A stretch of 64,000 nucleotides of DNA from Streptomyces sp. NRRL F-5135. Lineage in GTDB: Bacteria; Actinomycetota; Actinomycetes; Streptomycetales; Streptomycetaceae. The stretch is from NCBI RefSeq assembly GCF_000719775.1, contig NZ_JOHR01000018.1, positions 95,263-159,262 on the forward strand, written 5' to 3'. Shown here one piece after another: positions 1-8,194 of the stretch (its first letter is position 1; every line of letters begins with the position of its first letter). The notes beneath the pieces are model-generated. The model saw only the letters and a list, made by a program, of their open reading frames with translations. It was not told the DNA's origin and did not search any database. Made by a program: the position numbers and the translations under genes.

Positions 1-2
1 GA

Positions 3-941
3 CTCCGGCTCTACCTGCTCAAGCTCCTGGACGAGGCACCGCGCCACGGCTACGAGGTGATCCGGCTGCTGGAGGAGCGCTTCCAGGGCCTGTACGCGCC
101 GTCCGCCGGCACCGTCTACCCCCGGCTGGCCAAGCTGGAGGCGGAGGGACTGGTCACCCACGCCACCGAAGGCGGCCGCAAGGTCTACTCGATCACCGAC
201 GCCGGCCGCGCGGAACTGGCCGGGCGCAGCGGCGAGCTGGCCGACCTGGAGCTGGAGATCCGCGAATCCGTGTCCGAACTGGCGGCCGAGATACGCGATG
301 ACGTCCGGGGCGCGGCGGGCGCGCTGCGCAGCGAGATGCGCGCGGCGGCCACCGAGACCCGTAAGACGTCCGGCACGCGGACCGGCAGCCGGCCGGACTG
401 GGAGGGGAACCTCACCGACAACGAGTCCTGGCGCGTGGCGAAGGAGGAGCTGCGGCGCGCGAAGCAGGAGTGGAAGGAACAGGCCCGCCGGGCGAAGGAC
501 GAGTCCCGCCGGGCCCGCGAGGACGCACAGCAGGCCCGCCGCCAGGCACAGGAGGCGCAGGAGACGGCGCGCCGCGAGATGCAGCGGATAGCGAAGCAGG
601 TCCAGGACCAGGTCCAGGACCACTTCGCGCGCGGCGACTGGCCGTCGGGCGTACGGGAGGGCCTGTCCGAACTGGCCGGCCGGCTGGGGGGCCTGACGGG
701 CTCGGCCTGGCCGCCGTACGTCAAGCCGGAACCGGCGGGGACGGCCGACTGGGCAGAGGACACCCCGGAGACCGGCGATCCGGCCCGGGACCTGGACCGG
801 CTGCTGGACCGCTTCCGCGACGACATCAGGGACGCGGCCCGGGACAACGGGGTGACGCCGGAGCAACTGACCGAGGTACGGCGCCACTTGTCCACGGCCG
901 CGGCCCACATCGGCGCGGTGCTGCGCACGGGCGACCGGTGA
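3..941 (+). CDS. PadR family transcriptional regulator with long coiled-coil extension (5' end outside window)
   Basis: The reading frame is open to the window edge, so the start lies upstream; the GTG at 57 is internal to the conserved N-terminal helix (LRLYLLKLLDEAPRHGYEVI). The winged-helix part continues through 'YAPSAGTVYPRLAKLEAEGLV' and 'GRKVYSITDAG', which is the PadR N-terminal signature for DNA binding. PadR proteins usually have 110-180 residues; here more than 200 residues follow the wing. They include a strongly charged K/R/E/Q/A-rich stretch (about 445-620) with heptad-like spacing, probably a long coiled coil for oligomerisation, and a C-terminal helical part ending near the TGA. 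The ligand is unknown. No partner operon is visible; the next gene is on the opposite strand. The family call is secure, the role of the extension is inference. Confidence 0.85.
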   Translation, partial: LRLYLLKLLDEAPRHGYEVIRLLEERFQGLYAPSAGTVYPRLAKLEAEGLVTHATEGGRKVYSITDAGRAELAGRSGELADLELEIRESVSELAAEIRDDVRGAAGALRSEMRAAATETRKTSGTRTGSRPDWEGNLTDNESWRVAKEELRRAKQEWKEQARRAKDESRRAREDAQQARRQAQEAQETARREMQRIAKQVQDQVQDHFARGDWPSGVREGLSELAGRLGGLTGSAWPPYVKPEPAGTADWAEDTPETGDPARDLDRLLDRFRDDIRDAARDNGVTPEQLTEVRRHLSTAAAHIGAVLRTGDR

Positions 942-945
942 CAAG

Positions 946-1100
946 TGCCGGGTGACGGGTCACGGGTGACCGGCGACGGCTGCCGGGTGCCGGGTGCCGG
1001 GTGCCGGACGACGAGGCACAGATGACCGGCGACAGCCGCCGGATGACGGGTCGCGGGTGGTGGGTCGCGGGTGGTGGGTCACGGGTGACCGGCGACGAGC
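946..1100. repeat. G-rich imperfect tandem repeats in intergenic region
   Basis: The 307-bp gap between the PadR gene and the response regulator (942-1248) contains no credible gene. Its first half is made of imperfect short repeats built from GTGCCGG, GGGTGACGGGTC and CGGGTGGTGGGT units. The copies are irregular, so this looks like slippage-grown low-complexity DNA, not a phased operator array. The second half holds GC-rich sequence in which I see no clear terminator. Confidence 0.55.
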
Positions 1101-1248
1101 GGCCAGGGACGGACTACGGGTGGCCGGGCCGCGCGGTCGTCGCGTACGCCGACCCCGGGGCCGTACGGGCCGACCGGTGGCGACCGACGGCCGCGTGGCC
1201 ACCGGCCGGTGGCCCCCGACGGGCAGCCGGCCGTCCGACGGCCGGCCG

Positions 1249-1902
1249 TCAGCGGTCGGTGAGCATTCCCGCGTCGTGGGCCAGGACCGCGGCCTGTACG
1301 CGGTTGGCGCAGCCCGTGCGCGTGAGGATGCGGCTGATGTGCGCCTTGACCGTACTCGCGCTCATGTACAGCTGATCGGCGATCTCCGCGTTCGACAGGC
1401 CCGTGCCGAGCAGCCGCAGGACGTTCCGCTCGGCGTCGGTGAGGTCCGCCGTCCTGCGCAGGGCCGCCTCGGTGCCCTGGCCGGACCGTACATGACGGTC
1501 CAGCAGCTGCCGGGTGATCCGGGGCGCCAGGACCGGCTCGCCCTCGGCGGCCAGGCGCACCGAGCGGATCAGCTCCGTGGGGCCGGTGTCCTTGAGCAGG
1601 AACCCCGTCGCGCCGGCCCGCAGCGCCCGGTTCACGCTCCGCTCCTCGCCGAAGGCCGTCAGCATCACCACATGGGTGCGGGGCGAGGCCTGTCCGATCT
1701 CCTCGGCGGCGGCTATCCCGTCCTTGCCCGGCATCTGGATGTCGAGCAGCGCCACGTCGATGTCCTGGCCCCGGCATGCCTCGACCGCCCCGCGGCCGTC
1801 AGCCGCCTCGGCCACCACCTCGATGTCGTCCGCGTTCTCCAGGACCAGTCGGATGCCGACGCGCATCAGCCGCTCGTCGTCGGCGATGAGAACTCGGATC
1901 AT
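1249..1902 (-). CDS. LuxR/NarL-type response regulator
   Basis: The 217-residue protein has a receiver domain (residues 1-120) with the acidic pocket 'IADDE', the phospho-acceptor Asp in 'VALLDIQMPGKDG', the conserved Thr in 'VVMLTAF' and the Lys in 'FLLKDTGP'. It is followed by a LuxR-type helix-turn-helix (about 148-205; 'LTDAERNVLRLLGTGLSNAEIADQLYMSASTVKAHI'). This is the normal length and order for NarL-family regulators. The kinase gene lies 88 bp upstream on the same strand, so the two form a two-component pair, probably cotranscribed kinase first. The signal and target genes cannot be read from the sequence. Confidence 0.93.
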   Translation of the reverse strand: MIRVLIADDERLMRVGIRLVLENADDIEVVAEAADGRGAVEACRGQDIDVALLDIQMPGKDGIAAAEEIGQASPRTHVVMLTAFGEERSVNRALRAGATGFLLKDTGPTELIRSVRLAAEGEPVLAPRITRQLLDRHVRSGQGTEAALRRTADLTDAERNVLRLLGTGLSNAEIADQLYMSASTVKAHISRILTRTGCANRVQAAVLAHDAGMLTDR

Positions 1903-1990
1903 CGCCTCATCGTAGACGCCGTCCCCGCACCGCCCGCGGGCCGGTGCGCGCGGCGTCGGGCGCGGTGCGCCGTCGGCCGTACCGTCCCGA

Positions 1991-3529
1991 TCACAGCTGT
2001 TGTCCGCTCAGGGCCAGCACCACGAGCACGATGAGGAAAACCACGGTGGGCAGGATGGCGAGCGCCGCCGCGCACCCCGCGCCGAGCACCCGTGGCCAGG
2101 TCAGGGCCTCGGCCGAAAGCGGGTCGTGCGCCCCGGAAGGGGGGCCGGCCCGCTTCCCGGCCCGCGTGGCGGGGAGCGCCGGGCGGCCGGAGACCGCCGG
2201 GGCGACGGGGGCGGCCGGGGCACCGGGGAAAGCCGGCGCGACCGGCGGAACCGACGGCGTCGCGCCCGGGGGCCGGGCGGGCAGCAGGGCCGTCACCCGG
2301 AAGCCGCCGCCCGCGAGCGGACCCGCGGCGAACGAGCCGTCCAGGAGCGAGATCCGCTCCTCCAGGCCGGCCAGCCCGCTGCGGTTGCCCGCCCCCGGCC
2401 GGTGTTTGACGCCCGGGGCGCCGTTGGTCACGACGAGCCCGATCCGGCCGTCGGCGACGCCGACCTCCACCCGGACCGGCGCCCCCGGCGCGTGCTTCAG
2501 CGCGTTGGTCAGCGCCTCGCGCACCACGCGGTGCACCGCCTGGCGGGTGCGCGGTGCGGCATCGGCCGTATCGGGCCCCGACCAGTCCAGTCCGGCCTCG
2601 ACGCCCGCCCGCCGGGTCTCCGCCACCAGGGCGGTGATGTCCTCCCGTGTCCCCCGGCCGCCCTCGCCGCCGTCGTGCTCCCCCGCGCCGTCCCCGACGT
2701 CCCCGTGCCGCAGCACCCCGAGGATCTCGCGCAGTTCGTCCATCGCCGAGCCCGCCGTGGTGCGGAGCAGCTCGGCCTGTTCGGCGAGGGGCGCGGCCTG
2801 CCGCTGGACCGCCAGTTCCAGCGCTCCGGCGTGTACGGAGATCAGGCTCAGCCGGTGGCCGAGCAGATCGTGCATCTCCCCCGCGATCCGGTTCCGTTCC
2901 TCCGTCCGCGCCGCCGCGGCGCTCAGCGAACGCGCCTGTTCCAGATAGGCGTTGCGCTCCCGCAACAGGCTGACCAGCGGCCGGCGCCGGCCCAGCAGCG
3001 TCCCGGCGAGCGCCGGGAGTGCCAGCAGCGGTACCGCGGCGGTGGCGCCGACCGCCAGCTCCAGCGCCGACACGTCGGGCTCGAACAGTGCGACGACCAC
3101 GGTCAGGGCACCGCCCAGCGCGCAGGCCGCCCCCACCGCGTACCACGCGCGGCGTGCCGGGTGGATACGGCGGGTGGCGGAGCCCACGATCAGCGGCACC
3201 ATCAGCATCGCCCCCAGGCTCGGCCCGGCGATCAGGGGGACGGTGCCGAGCACCGTCGCCACCGGCCGGCGACGCCTGGCGGGTACCAGCAGCACCACCC
3301 ACAGCGCCGCCAGGGCCACGAGGACCGGCTGTTCCTGCTCCACGATCAGCAGCGGTAGCAGCCCGACGACGGCCGCGACCAGGCAGGTCAGCGACTCGGC
3401 CACCACCGTGCGCGGTGGAGCCGCGCGCACCGCGGCCAGACACTCCACCGCCTCACGCTGCACAGCCCGCCGCACACGCCGAAGTATCCGTGTCACCAGC
3501 CGTCTCCGCTCTCGCCCCTCGTTCCGCAC
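1991..3529 (-). CDS. Sensor histidine kinase (HisKA_3 family) with C-terminal membrane segment
   Basis: The 512-residue protein begins with a basic stretch and then several hydrophobic segments (roughly residues 35-170) expected to span the membrane. The dimerisation/phosphotransfer helix reads 'NRIAGEMHDLLGHRLSLI', with the His of MHD as phospho-acceptor. The ATPase domain shows an N-box ('VREALTNALKHA') and a G-box ('GNRSGLAGLEERI'). This is the HisKA_3/NarX-like kinase class that pairs with LuxR-type regulators such as the one encoded next. Unusually, after the ATPase domain there is a Pro/Ala-rich linker of about 90 residues and a final hydrophobic segment ('LAILPTVVFLIVLVVLALSG') ending seven residues before or at the C-terminus, which suggests a second membrane anchor. 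Signal unknown. Confidence 0.9.
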   Translation of the reverse strand: MRNEGRERRRLVTRILRRVRRAVQREAVECLAAVRAAPPRTVVAESLTCLVAAVVGLLPLLIVEQEQPVLVALAALWVVLLVPARRRRPVATVLGTVPLIAGPSLGAMLMVPLIVGSATRRIHPARRAWYAVGAACALGGALTVVVALFEPDVSALELAVGATAAVPLLALPALAGTLLGRRRPLVSLLRERNAYLEQARSLSAAAARTEERNRIAGEMHDLLGHRLSLISVHAGALELAVQRQAAPLAEQAELLRTTAGSAMDELREILGVLRHGDVGDGAGEHDGGEGGRGTREDITALVAETRRAGVEAGLDWSGPDTADAAPRTRQAVHRVVREALTNALKHAPGAPVRVEVGVADGRIGLVVTNGAPGVKHRPGAGNRSGLAGLEERISLLDGSFAAGPLAGGGFRVTALLPARPPGATPSVPPVAPAFPGAPAAPVAPAVSGRPALPATRAGKRAGPPSGAHDPLSAEALTWPRVLGAGCAAALAILPTVVFLIVLVVLALSGQQL

Positions 3530-3698
3530 CGCCTGAACGCCGGCCCTCGCCCGGTCCCGGCGGCGTCCCCGGTCCAGGCGGCCTTCCGTGGCCCGGCGGC
3601 CCTCCGTGACCCGGCGGCGTCGCGGGGCGTGGCGCCGTGCGCCGCCCCGGAGGACCGTAACCTCCGCCGCACCGGCCGGACCGGGGCGGGTCCCCGCA

Positions 3699-4883
3699 TC
3701 ACGCGCCCGGTCGGCGGGGCAGGCGCTCCCTCAGCGCGGCCACGTCCACGCCCTCCTCGCGAAGCAGCGTGGCGGCCTCTCCCCCCTCGTCGTCGAGGAG
3801 GGCGGCCAGGACGTGCACCGTTCCGAACAAGGAGTCGTCACCCTGTTCCGCCGCCAGCAGCCGTCCCCTGGCGACGATCTGTTCGGTGTGCGGCGAGAGG
3901 GGCCGCTCGCTGTCGGCCGGTACCGGACCGAACGCCGCGGTGGCCATGACGGTCCGGCGGGCCAGCGAGTCGGGCCGCGCCCCGTACGCGCCGAGCAGCC
4001 GGGCGGCGTCGTTGGCGGAGGCGACATCCGCGGGCAGCGACCGTCCGGCGACCGACAGGGCGCGGTCCAGGGCCGGCAGGGCCAGCAGCAGGTCCACCGG
4101 CTCCGCCGCGGCGCGTCCGCACCGCACCGCCCTGCGCCTGGCCTCCAGGGATACGGCGGTCAGGACCGTGCCGTCCATGCTGGACGTCCAGGACAGTACG
4201 GCGCGCATCAGCCAGCCGCTCCGGCCTTCCTTGCCCAGCGCTCCCGCGTGGACCAGCAGCGCGAGGGCGCGTGAGGGGGGCGCGGGCTCGTCGGCCACCC
4301 GCGCGTCCAGCGCGTCCAGCGCGGCGGACGCCGTGGCCGTGGAGATCTTCCGCAGGGCCAGCGCCTCGGCCGCGCGGGTACCGGGTGTCTCCACCAGGAC
4401 CCGGGCCACGTGCCGGCACCGCACGCTGGGCGTGCCCTCCCGGCGGGCCAGCGCGAGGGCGTGCGGCAGGCTCTGGCGCAGCGCCCCCGTCGGCTCGGGC
4501 CATGCCCCGTCCTCGGCCGGGCTCAGCCCACGGCCACCGTGGGCGACGCGCCACCGCGCCTCCCGCCATACGGCGACGGCCTCCGCCTCGTCGCTCGGTT
4601 CGGCCGCGGGTCCGTCGGGGTTTCCTTCGTCGTCGTGGGCCCAGGGAGCGTCCGACCGGCCGGCGATCAACCCGCTGAGCGCGCCTGCCGCGCGCATGCC
4701 GGGGGTCAGCGCCTCGCCGGCCTCCGAGTCCCCCATGACCAGCTCCGACAGCAGGTCCTCGGTGCCCACGGTCCGCCGCTCGCGCTTGACGGCGCGGCGC
4801 AGGGTCTCCGCGAGCAGCGCGATGACGTCGTCCTCGAACTCGGTGGCCAACACGGGGGTCTCAGGGGCGTCGGTGTCCATCAT
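3699..4883 (-). CDS. Clp N-terminal-domain protein lacking an ATPase domain
   Basis: The protein is about 394 residues from the ATG at 4883; a longer open frame exists but an ATG with GGAAG upstream fits better. It contains Clp_N (Clp repeat)-like segments: an N-terminal one ('EDDVIALLAETLRRAVKRERRTVGTEDLLSELV'), a central one ('ALALARREGTPSVRCRHVARVLVE') and a C-terminal one ('GRLLAAEQGDDSLFGTVHVLAALLDDEGGEAATLL'). These helical repeats are the substrate/adaptor-binding part of ClpA/ClpC. No Walker A/B AAA+ module is present, so it cannot unfold proteins itself. It may act as an adaptor or competitor for ClpC, or have been recruited for another binding role. It is a single gene with no obvious operon partner. 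Confidence 0.75.
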   Translation of the reverse strand: MMDTDAPETPVLATEFEDDVIALLAETLRRAVKRERRTVGTEDLLSELVMGDSEAGEALTPGMRAAGALSGLIAGRSDAPWAHDDEGNPDGPAAEPSDEAEAVAVWREARWRVAHGGRGLSPAEDGAWPEPTGALRQSLPHALALARREGTPSVRCRHVARVLVETPGTRAAEALALRKISTATASAALDALDARVADEPAPPSRALALLVHAGALGKEGRSGWLMRAVLSWTSSMDGTVLTAVSLEARRRAVRCGRAAAEPVDLLLALPALDRALSVAGRSLPADVASANDAARLLGAYGARPDSLARRTVMATAAFGPVPADSERPLSPHTEQIVARGRLLAAEQGDDSLFGTVHVLAALLDDEGGEAATLLREEGVDVAALRERLPRRPGA

Positions 4884-5106
4884 GGGCGTGGGTCGCTCTT
4901 CCGTCGGAGGTCGCCCTCGGGGTGCGGTGACCTGTTGTGTGCACGACGTTAGACGCGGGCCCCGCCCCGCCGCGTCGGCCGACCGGCCACACCCGATGCC
5001 CGACCGGCCACACCCCCTCGCCCGACCGGCCGGGCTCGCCGCCCGCCTCTGGGCGCTCACCGCCAACTGCCGCTGCCGGTACCGGTGCCTTCAGGGCTTC
5101 AGGGCT

Positions 5107-6069
5107 TCAGGGCTTCAGTACGACCTTCCCGAAGAGGTCTCCCGCCGCCATCTTCTCGAACCCCTGTCGCGCCCGGTCCAGCGGCAGCACCTCGTCGATC
5201 ACCGGCCGCACCCCCTTCACCGCGCAGAACGACAGCAGGTCCGCCAGCTCGTCCTTCGAGCCCATGGTCGAGCCGACGACCCGCAGCTCCAGGAAGAAGA
5301 TCCGCGTCAGTTCGGCATGCTCCGGGCGATCGCCGCTCGTGGCGCCGGAGATGACCAGGGTGCCGCCGCGCCGCAGGCACTTGAGGGAGTGGGACCAGGT
5401 CGCCGCGCCGACCGTCTCGATCACGGCGTCCACCCGGTGCGGCAGCCGCGCGCCCGGCTCGAAGGCGTCCGTCGCGCCGAGTTCCACCGCCCGCGCTCGC
5501 TTCTCCTCGCTGCGGCTCGTGGCGTACACCCGTAGCCCGGCCGCGCTGCCGAGGACGATCGCCGCGGTGGCGACGCCGCCGCCCGCGCCCTGGACGAGGA
5601 CCGAATCACCGGGCCGGACGCCCGCGTTGGTGAAGAGCATCCGGTACGCGGTGAGCCAGGCGGTGGGCAGGCAGGCGGCCTCCTCGAAGCTCAGCTCGGC
5701 GGGCTTGGGCAGGACGTTCCAGGCGGGCACAGTGACCTGCTCGGCGAAAGTGCCCTGGTAGCGCTCGGTGAGGATGGTCTGGGGCTCGCGCGGGCCCACC
5801 CCGTGGCCCGTGGCGCCGATGACGGAATGCACGACGACCTCGTTGCCGTCCTCGTCGATTCCGGCCGCGTCGCAGCCGAGGATCATCGGCAGCCGGTCCT
5901 CGGTGATCCCGATCCCGCGCAGGGTCCACAGGTCGTGGTGGTTGAGGGAGGCGGCCTTCACCGTGACCGTGGTCCAGCCGGGGCGGGCCCGGGGGGCCGG
6001 GCGCTCGCCCAGTGCGAGGCCCTTGAGGGGCTCGGCGAAGTCGAGGCTTTCGGCGTATGCGGCAAACAT
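5107..6069 (-). CDS. MDR-family zinc-independent oxidoreductase (quinone/enoyl reductase-like)
   Basis: Medium-chain dehydrogenase/reductase of about 320 residues. The start at 6069 (MFAAYAESLDF) is preferred over the longer frame, whose extra residues are basic and unlike the family. The GroES-like half has 'VKAASLNHHDLWTLRGIG' and 'LGCDAAGIDEDGNEVVVH'. The Rossmann half has 'PGDSVLVQGAGGGVATAAIVLGSAAG' followed by 'YATSRSEEKRA', which suggests NADPH binding. The conserved cysteine cluster of the structural zinc site is not visible, so it probably belongs to the zinc-independent quinone-reductase branch. Substrate unknown. Confidence 0.88.
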   Translation of the reverse strand: MFAAYAESLDFAEPLKGLALGERPAPRARPGWTTVTVKAASLNHHDLWTLRGIGITEDRLPMILGCDAAGIDEDGNEVVVHSVIGATGHGVGPREPQTILTERYQGTFAEQVTVPAWNVLPKPAELSFEEAACLPTAWLTAYRMLFTNAGVRPGDSVLVQGAGGGVATAAIVLGSAAGLRVYATSRSEEKRARAVELGATDAFEPGARLPHRVDAVIETVGAATWSHSLKCLRRGGTLVISGATSGDRPEHAELTRIFFLELRVVGSTMGSKDELADLLSFCAVKGVRPVIDEVLPLDRARQGFEKMAAGDLFGKVVLKP

Positions 6070-6163
6070 GACGGTGACAATACGGCGGAGCCGGTCACGG
6101 CGGAACCGCACGCCCGGCCCGCGCCGCCCGCCGTTCTCCGCACGCGCCCGCGAGCACGGGGAG

Positions 6164-6208
6164 ACGTCCGTACGGGAGATGTCCGTACGCGAAACGTCCG
6201 TACGGGAG
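6164..6208. repeat. 15-bp tandem repeat, three copies
   Basis: Three consecutive 15-nt units: ACGTCCGTACGGGAG, ATGTCCGTACGCGAA, ACGTCCGTACGGGAG. The two outer copies are identical and the middle one differs at three positions. They lie between the oxidoreductase start and the malic enzyme terminator, just upstream of the oxidoreductase promoter region. The 15-bp period could place bound proteins at irregular helical faces; slippage expansion is the simpler explanation. Confidence 0.7.
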
Positions 6209-6233
6209 ACCCACCTTCGCGAGACATACGAAA

Positions 6234-6286
6234 GGGCCGCGCCCCGCCCCTGTCCGGGAAGCCCGGAGGGCGCGAAGGCGCGGCCC
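6234..6286 (-). terminator. Terminator of malic enzyme gene
   Basis: A 10-bp perfect stem, GGGCCGCGCC at 6234-6243 pairing with GGCGCGGCCC at 6277-6286, begins about 10 nt beyond the malic enzyme stop codon. A small inner stem (CCGGG/CCCGG) lies in the loop. On the minus strand the hairpin is followed by a short TTT tract, typical of weak-U actinobacterial terminators. Confidence 0.75.
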
Positions 6287-6295
6287 GCCGTTCCG

Positions 6296-7606
6296 TCAGC
6301 GCCGCGCCACGCCCTCCGCGCGCGCCGCCGCGGCCACCGCCGCCGTGACCGCCGGGGCCACCCGCTCGTCGAACGGCGACGGGATCACGTAGTCGGCCGA
6401 CAGCTCGTCACCGACCACGTCCGCCAGCGCGTCGGCCGCCGCGATCTTCATACCCTCGGTGATCCGGGAGGCCCGCACCTGGAGCGCCCCCGCGAAGATC
6501 CCGGGGAAGGCCAGCACGTTGTTGATCTGGTTCGGGTAGTCGCTGCGCCCCGTCGCCACCACCGCCGCGTGCCGGTGCGCCACGTCCGGGTGCACCTCCG
6601 GGTCCGGGTTGGCCATCGCGAAGACGAACGCCTCCGGCGCCATCGAGGCGACCGCCGCCTCCGGGACCGTACCGCCGGAGACGCCGATGAAGACGTCGGC
6701 GCCCGCCAGCGCGGACTCCAGCGAGCCGGTGAGCCCGGCGCGGTTGGTGAGGCCGGCCAGTTCGCGTTTGACGTCGGTCAGGTCGTCGCGGTCCGCGCTG
6801 ACGATGCCCTTGCGGTCCGCCACGGCCACGTCCCCGACACCGGCCGCCAGCAGGAACTTCGCGATGGCGACACCCGCCGCGCCCGCGCCCGAGATGACGG
6901 CGCGCAGGTCGCCGAGCGAGCGGCCGGTCAGTTTCGCCGCGTTCCGCAGGGCGGCGAGGGTGACGACGGCCGTGCCGTGCTGGTCGTCGTGGAAGACGGG
7001 GATGTCCAACCGCTCCTGGAGCCTGCGCTCGATCTCGAAGCAGCGCGGCGCCGCGATGTCCTCCAGGTTGACCCCGCCGAAGGAGGGCGCGAGCCGCACG
7101 ACGGTGTCGACGATCTCGTCCGTGTCGGTCGTACCGAGCGCGAGCGGCACCGCGTCGACCCCACCGAACTGCTTGAAGAGGATCGCCTTGCCCTCCATCA
7201 CCGGAAGCGACGCCTCCGGGCCGATGTCGCCGAGCCCGAGGACCGCCGTACCGTCTGTGACGACGGCCACGACCTGCGACTTCCACGTGTAGTCGTGCAC
7301 CAGCTCGGGGCGCTCCGCGATGGCGCTGCACACCCGGGCGACGCCGGGCGTGTACGCGAGGGACAGGTCGTCCTTGTCCCGGACGGGCACGGTCGCCCGG
7401 ACGGCCATCTTGCCGCCGCGGTGCAGCGCGAAGGCCGCGTCGAAGCCCGTGTCCGAGGGCTCCTCGGCCCCTTGCTCCGCGGCGGCGCCGGCGCTTCCCG
7501 TGCCCCCGGGCCCGGTCCCGGTTCCGTTTCCGGCCCCGGTTCCGGCCTCACCGGCCGCCGCGCTGCCGTCCGCGCCGCCGATCTGATTGACGATCTCCGC
7601 TGCCAT
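6296..7606 (-). CDS. NAD(P)-dependent malic enzyme
   Basis: Oxidative decarboxylation of malate to pyruvate and CO2 with reduction of NAD(P); it links the TCA cycle to pyruvate and reducing power. The protein has about 436 residues from ATG 7606 (MAAEIVNQIGG). A Gly/Ala/Thr-rich linker of about 35 residues precedes the catalytic domain. Malic-enzyme motifs are clear: 'LAYTPGVARVC', 'KSQVVAVVTDGTAVLGLGDIGP', 'EGKAILFKQFGGVDAVPL', the metal site region 'APRCFEIERRLQERL' then 'VFHDDQHGTAVV', and the dinucleotide fold 'ISGAGAAGVAIAKFLL'. This is the short bacterial type, without the phosphotransacetylase-like extension of MaeB. An in-frame upstream ATG (7633-7635 region) exists; neither start has a strong ribosome-binding site. 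Confidence 0.93.
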   Translation of the reverse strand: MAAEIVNQIGGADGSAAAGEAGTGAGNGTGTGPGGTGSAGAAAEQGAEEPSDTGFDAAFALHRGGKMAVRATVPVRDKDDLSLAYTPGVARVCSAIAERPELVHDYTWKSQVVAVVTDGTAVLGLGDIGPEASLPVMEGKAILFKQFGGVDAVPLALGTTDTDEIVDTVVRLAPSFGGVNLEDIAAPRCFEIERRLQERLDIPVFHDDQHGTAVVTLAALRNAAKLTGRSLGDLRAVISGAGAAGVAIAKFLLAAGVGDVAVADRKGIVSADRDDLTDVKRELAGLTNRAGLTGSLESALAGADVFIGVSGGTVPEAAVASMAPEAFVFAMANPDPEVHPDVAHRHAAVVATGRSDYPNQINNVLAFPGIFAGALQVRASRITEGMKIAAADALADVVGDELSADYVIPSPFDERVAPAVTAAVAAAARAEGVARR

Positions 7607-8194
7607 GTGTCTCTGAACCCCTAAGGAAGTCATCGGTTGAGGGTGTCCGCTCCTGGTCGAGCAGGTGTGGGTGGGCACCGCGTACGGTCGCCGCCCGGGC
7701 GGGTGTGCCGCCCCCCGCGGAGTGATACGTACGCGCGGACGCGCCGCACACGCGTCCTGGCCCCCGGATGAGGGGTGTGATCGTCTCTTCCTACCCGACG
7801 GACCCCGTCGACCACGAGACCGTGCTCGCCGGTCCGCGGTCACGCGTTTCTCATCGGTCCACGCTCACGCGTCCATCGTCCGTCGGTGAGATGGGTCATA
7901 TCTGAACAGTTCGGAAAGATCCGGCTATGTATATGAACCCATCTGAACGTGGGGCGAGGCCGGAGATTTTCCGGCCGGAAGGAGGTATTCCAGCAGACGG
8001 TCCGGCTTTGACGTGCCGCCATGCCACCGCGGGGGTGTCCCGTTACCCGATTTTGACATGCCCGGACCCCTGGAGGGGTCCGTCCAAATGGGAGGATGCA
8101 ACTCGTCACACACGGTCGCGACACTCGAAGACGCGTGCTCGCCGGCCAGGTAGCCGCTTCAATAAGCCTTATCTCTTCGCCGGAGGCCCCGATC
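7607..8194. other. 588-bp divergent intergenic region (malic enzyme / amino-acid ABC importer)
   Basis: No credible gene is visible: open frames here lack codon bias and ribosome-binding sites. The stretch 7880-8060 is notably richer in A+T than its surroundings and holds the inverted repeat annotated at 7890-7948. Close to the importer start lies a short palindrome, ATAAG-C-CTTAT (8162-8172), about 22 nt before the ATG, and a GGAGG ribosome-binding site at 8181. The importer promoter and its operators probably sit here. Confidence 0.6.
7890..7948. promoter_or_regulatory. Long inverted repeat with internal GAAC-A-GTTC palindrome
   Basis: GATGGGTCATAT (7890-7901) is mirrored by ATATGAACCCATC (7931-7943), with one extra base in the second arm. 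The octamer ATCTGAAC occurs twice, at 7900-7907 and 7941-7948, 41 bp apart, and GAAC-A-GTTC (7904-7912) is itself a perfect palindrome. The AT-rich interior (TATGTATATG) could contain a -10 element. The arrangement suggests an operator pair or a folded RNA leader for the importer operon; the regulator is unknown. Confidence 0.5.
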
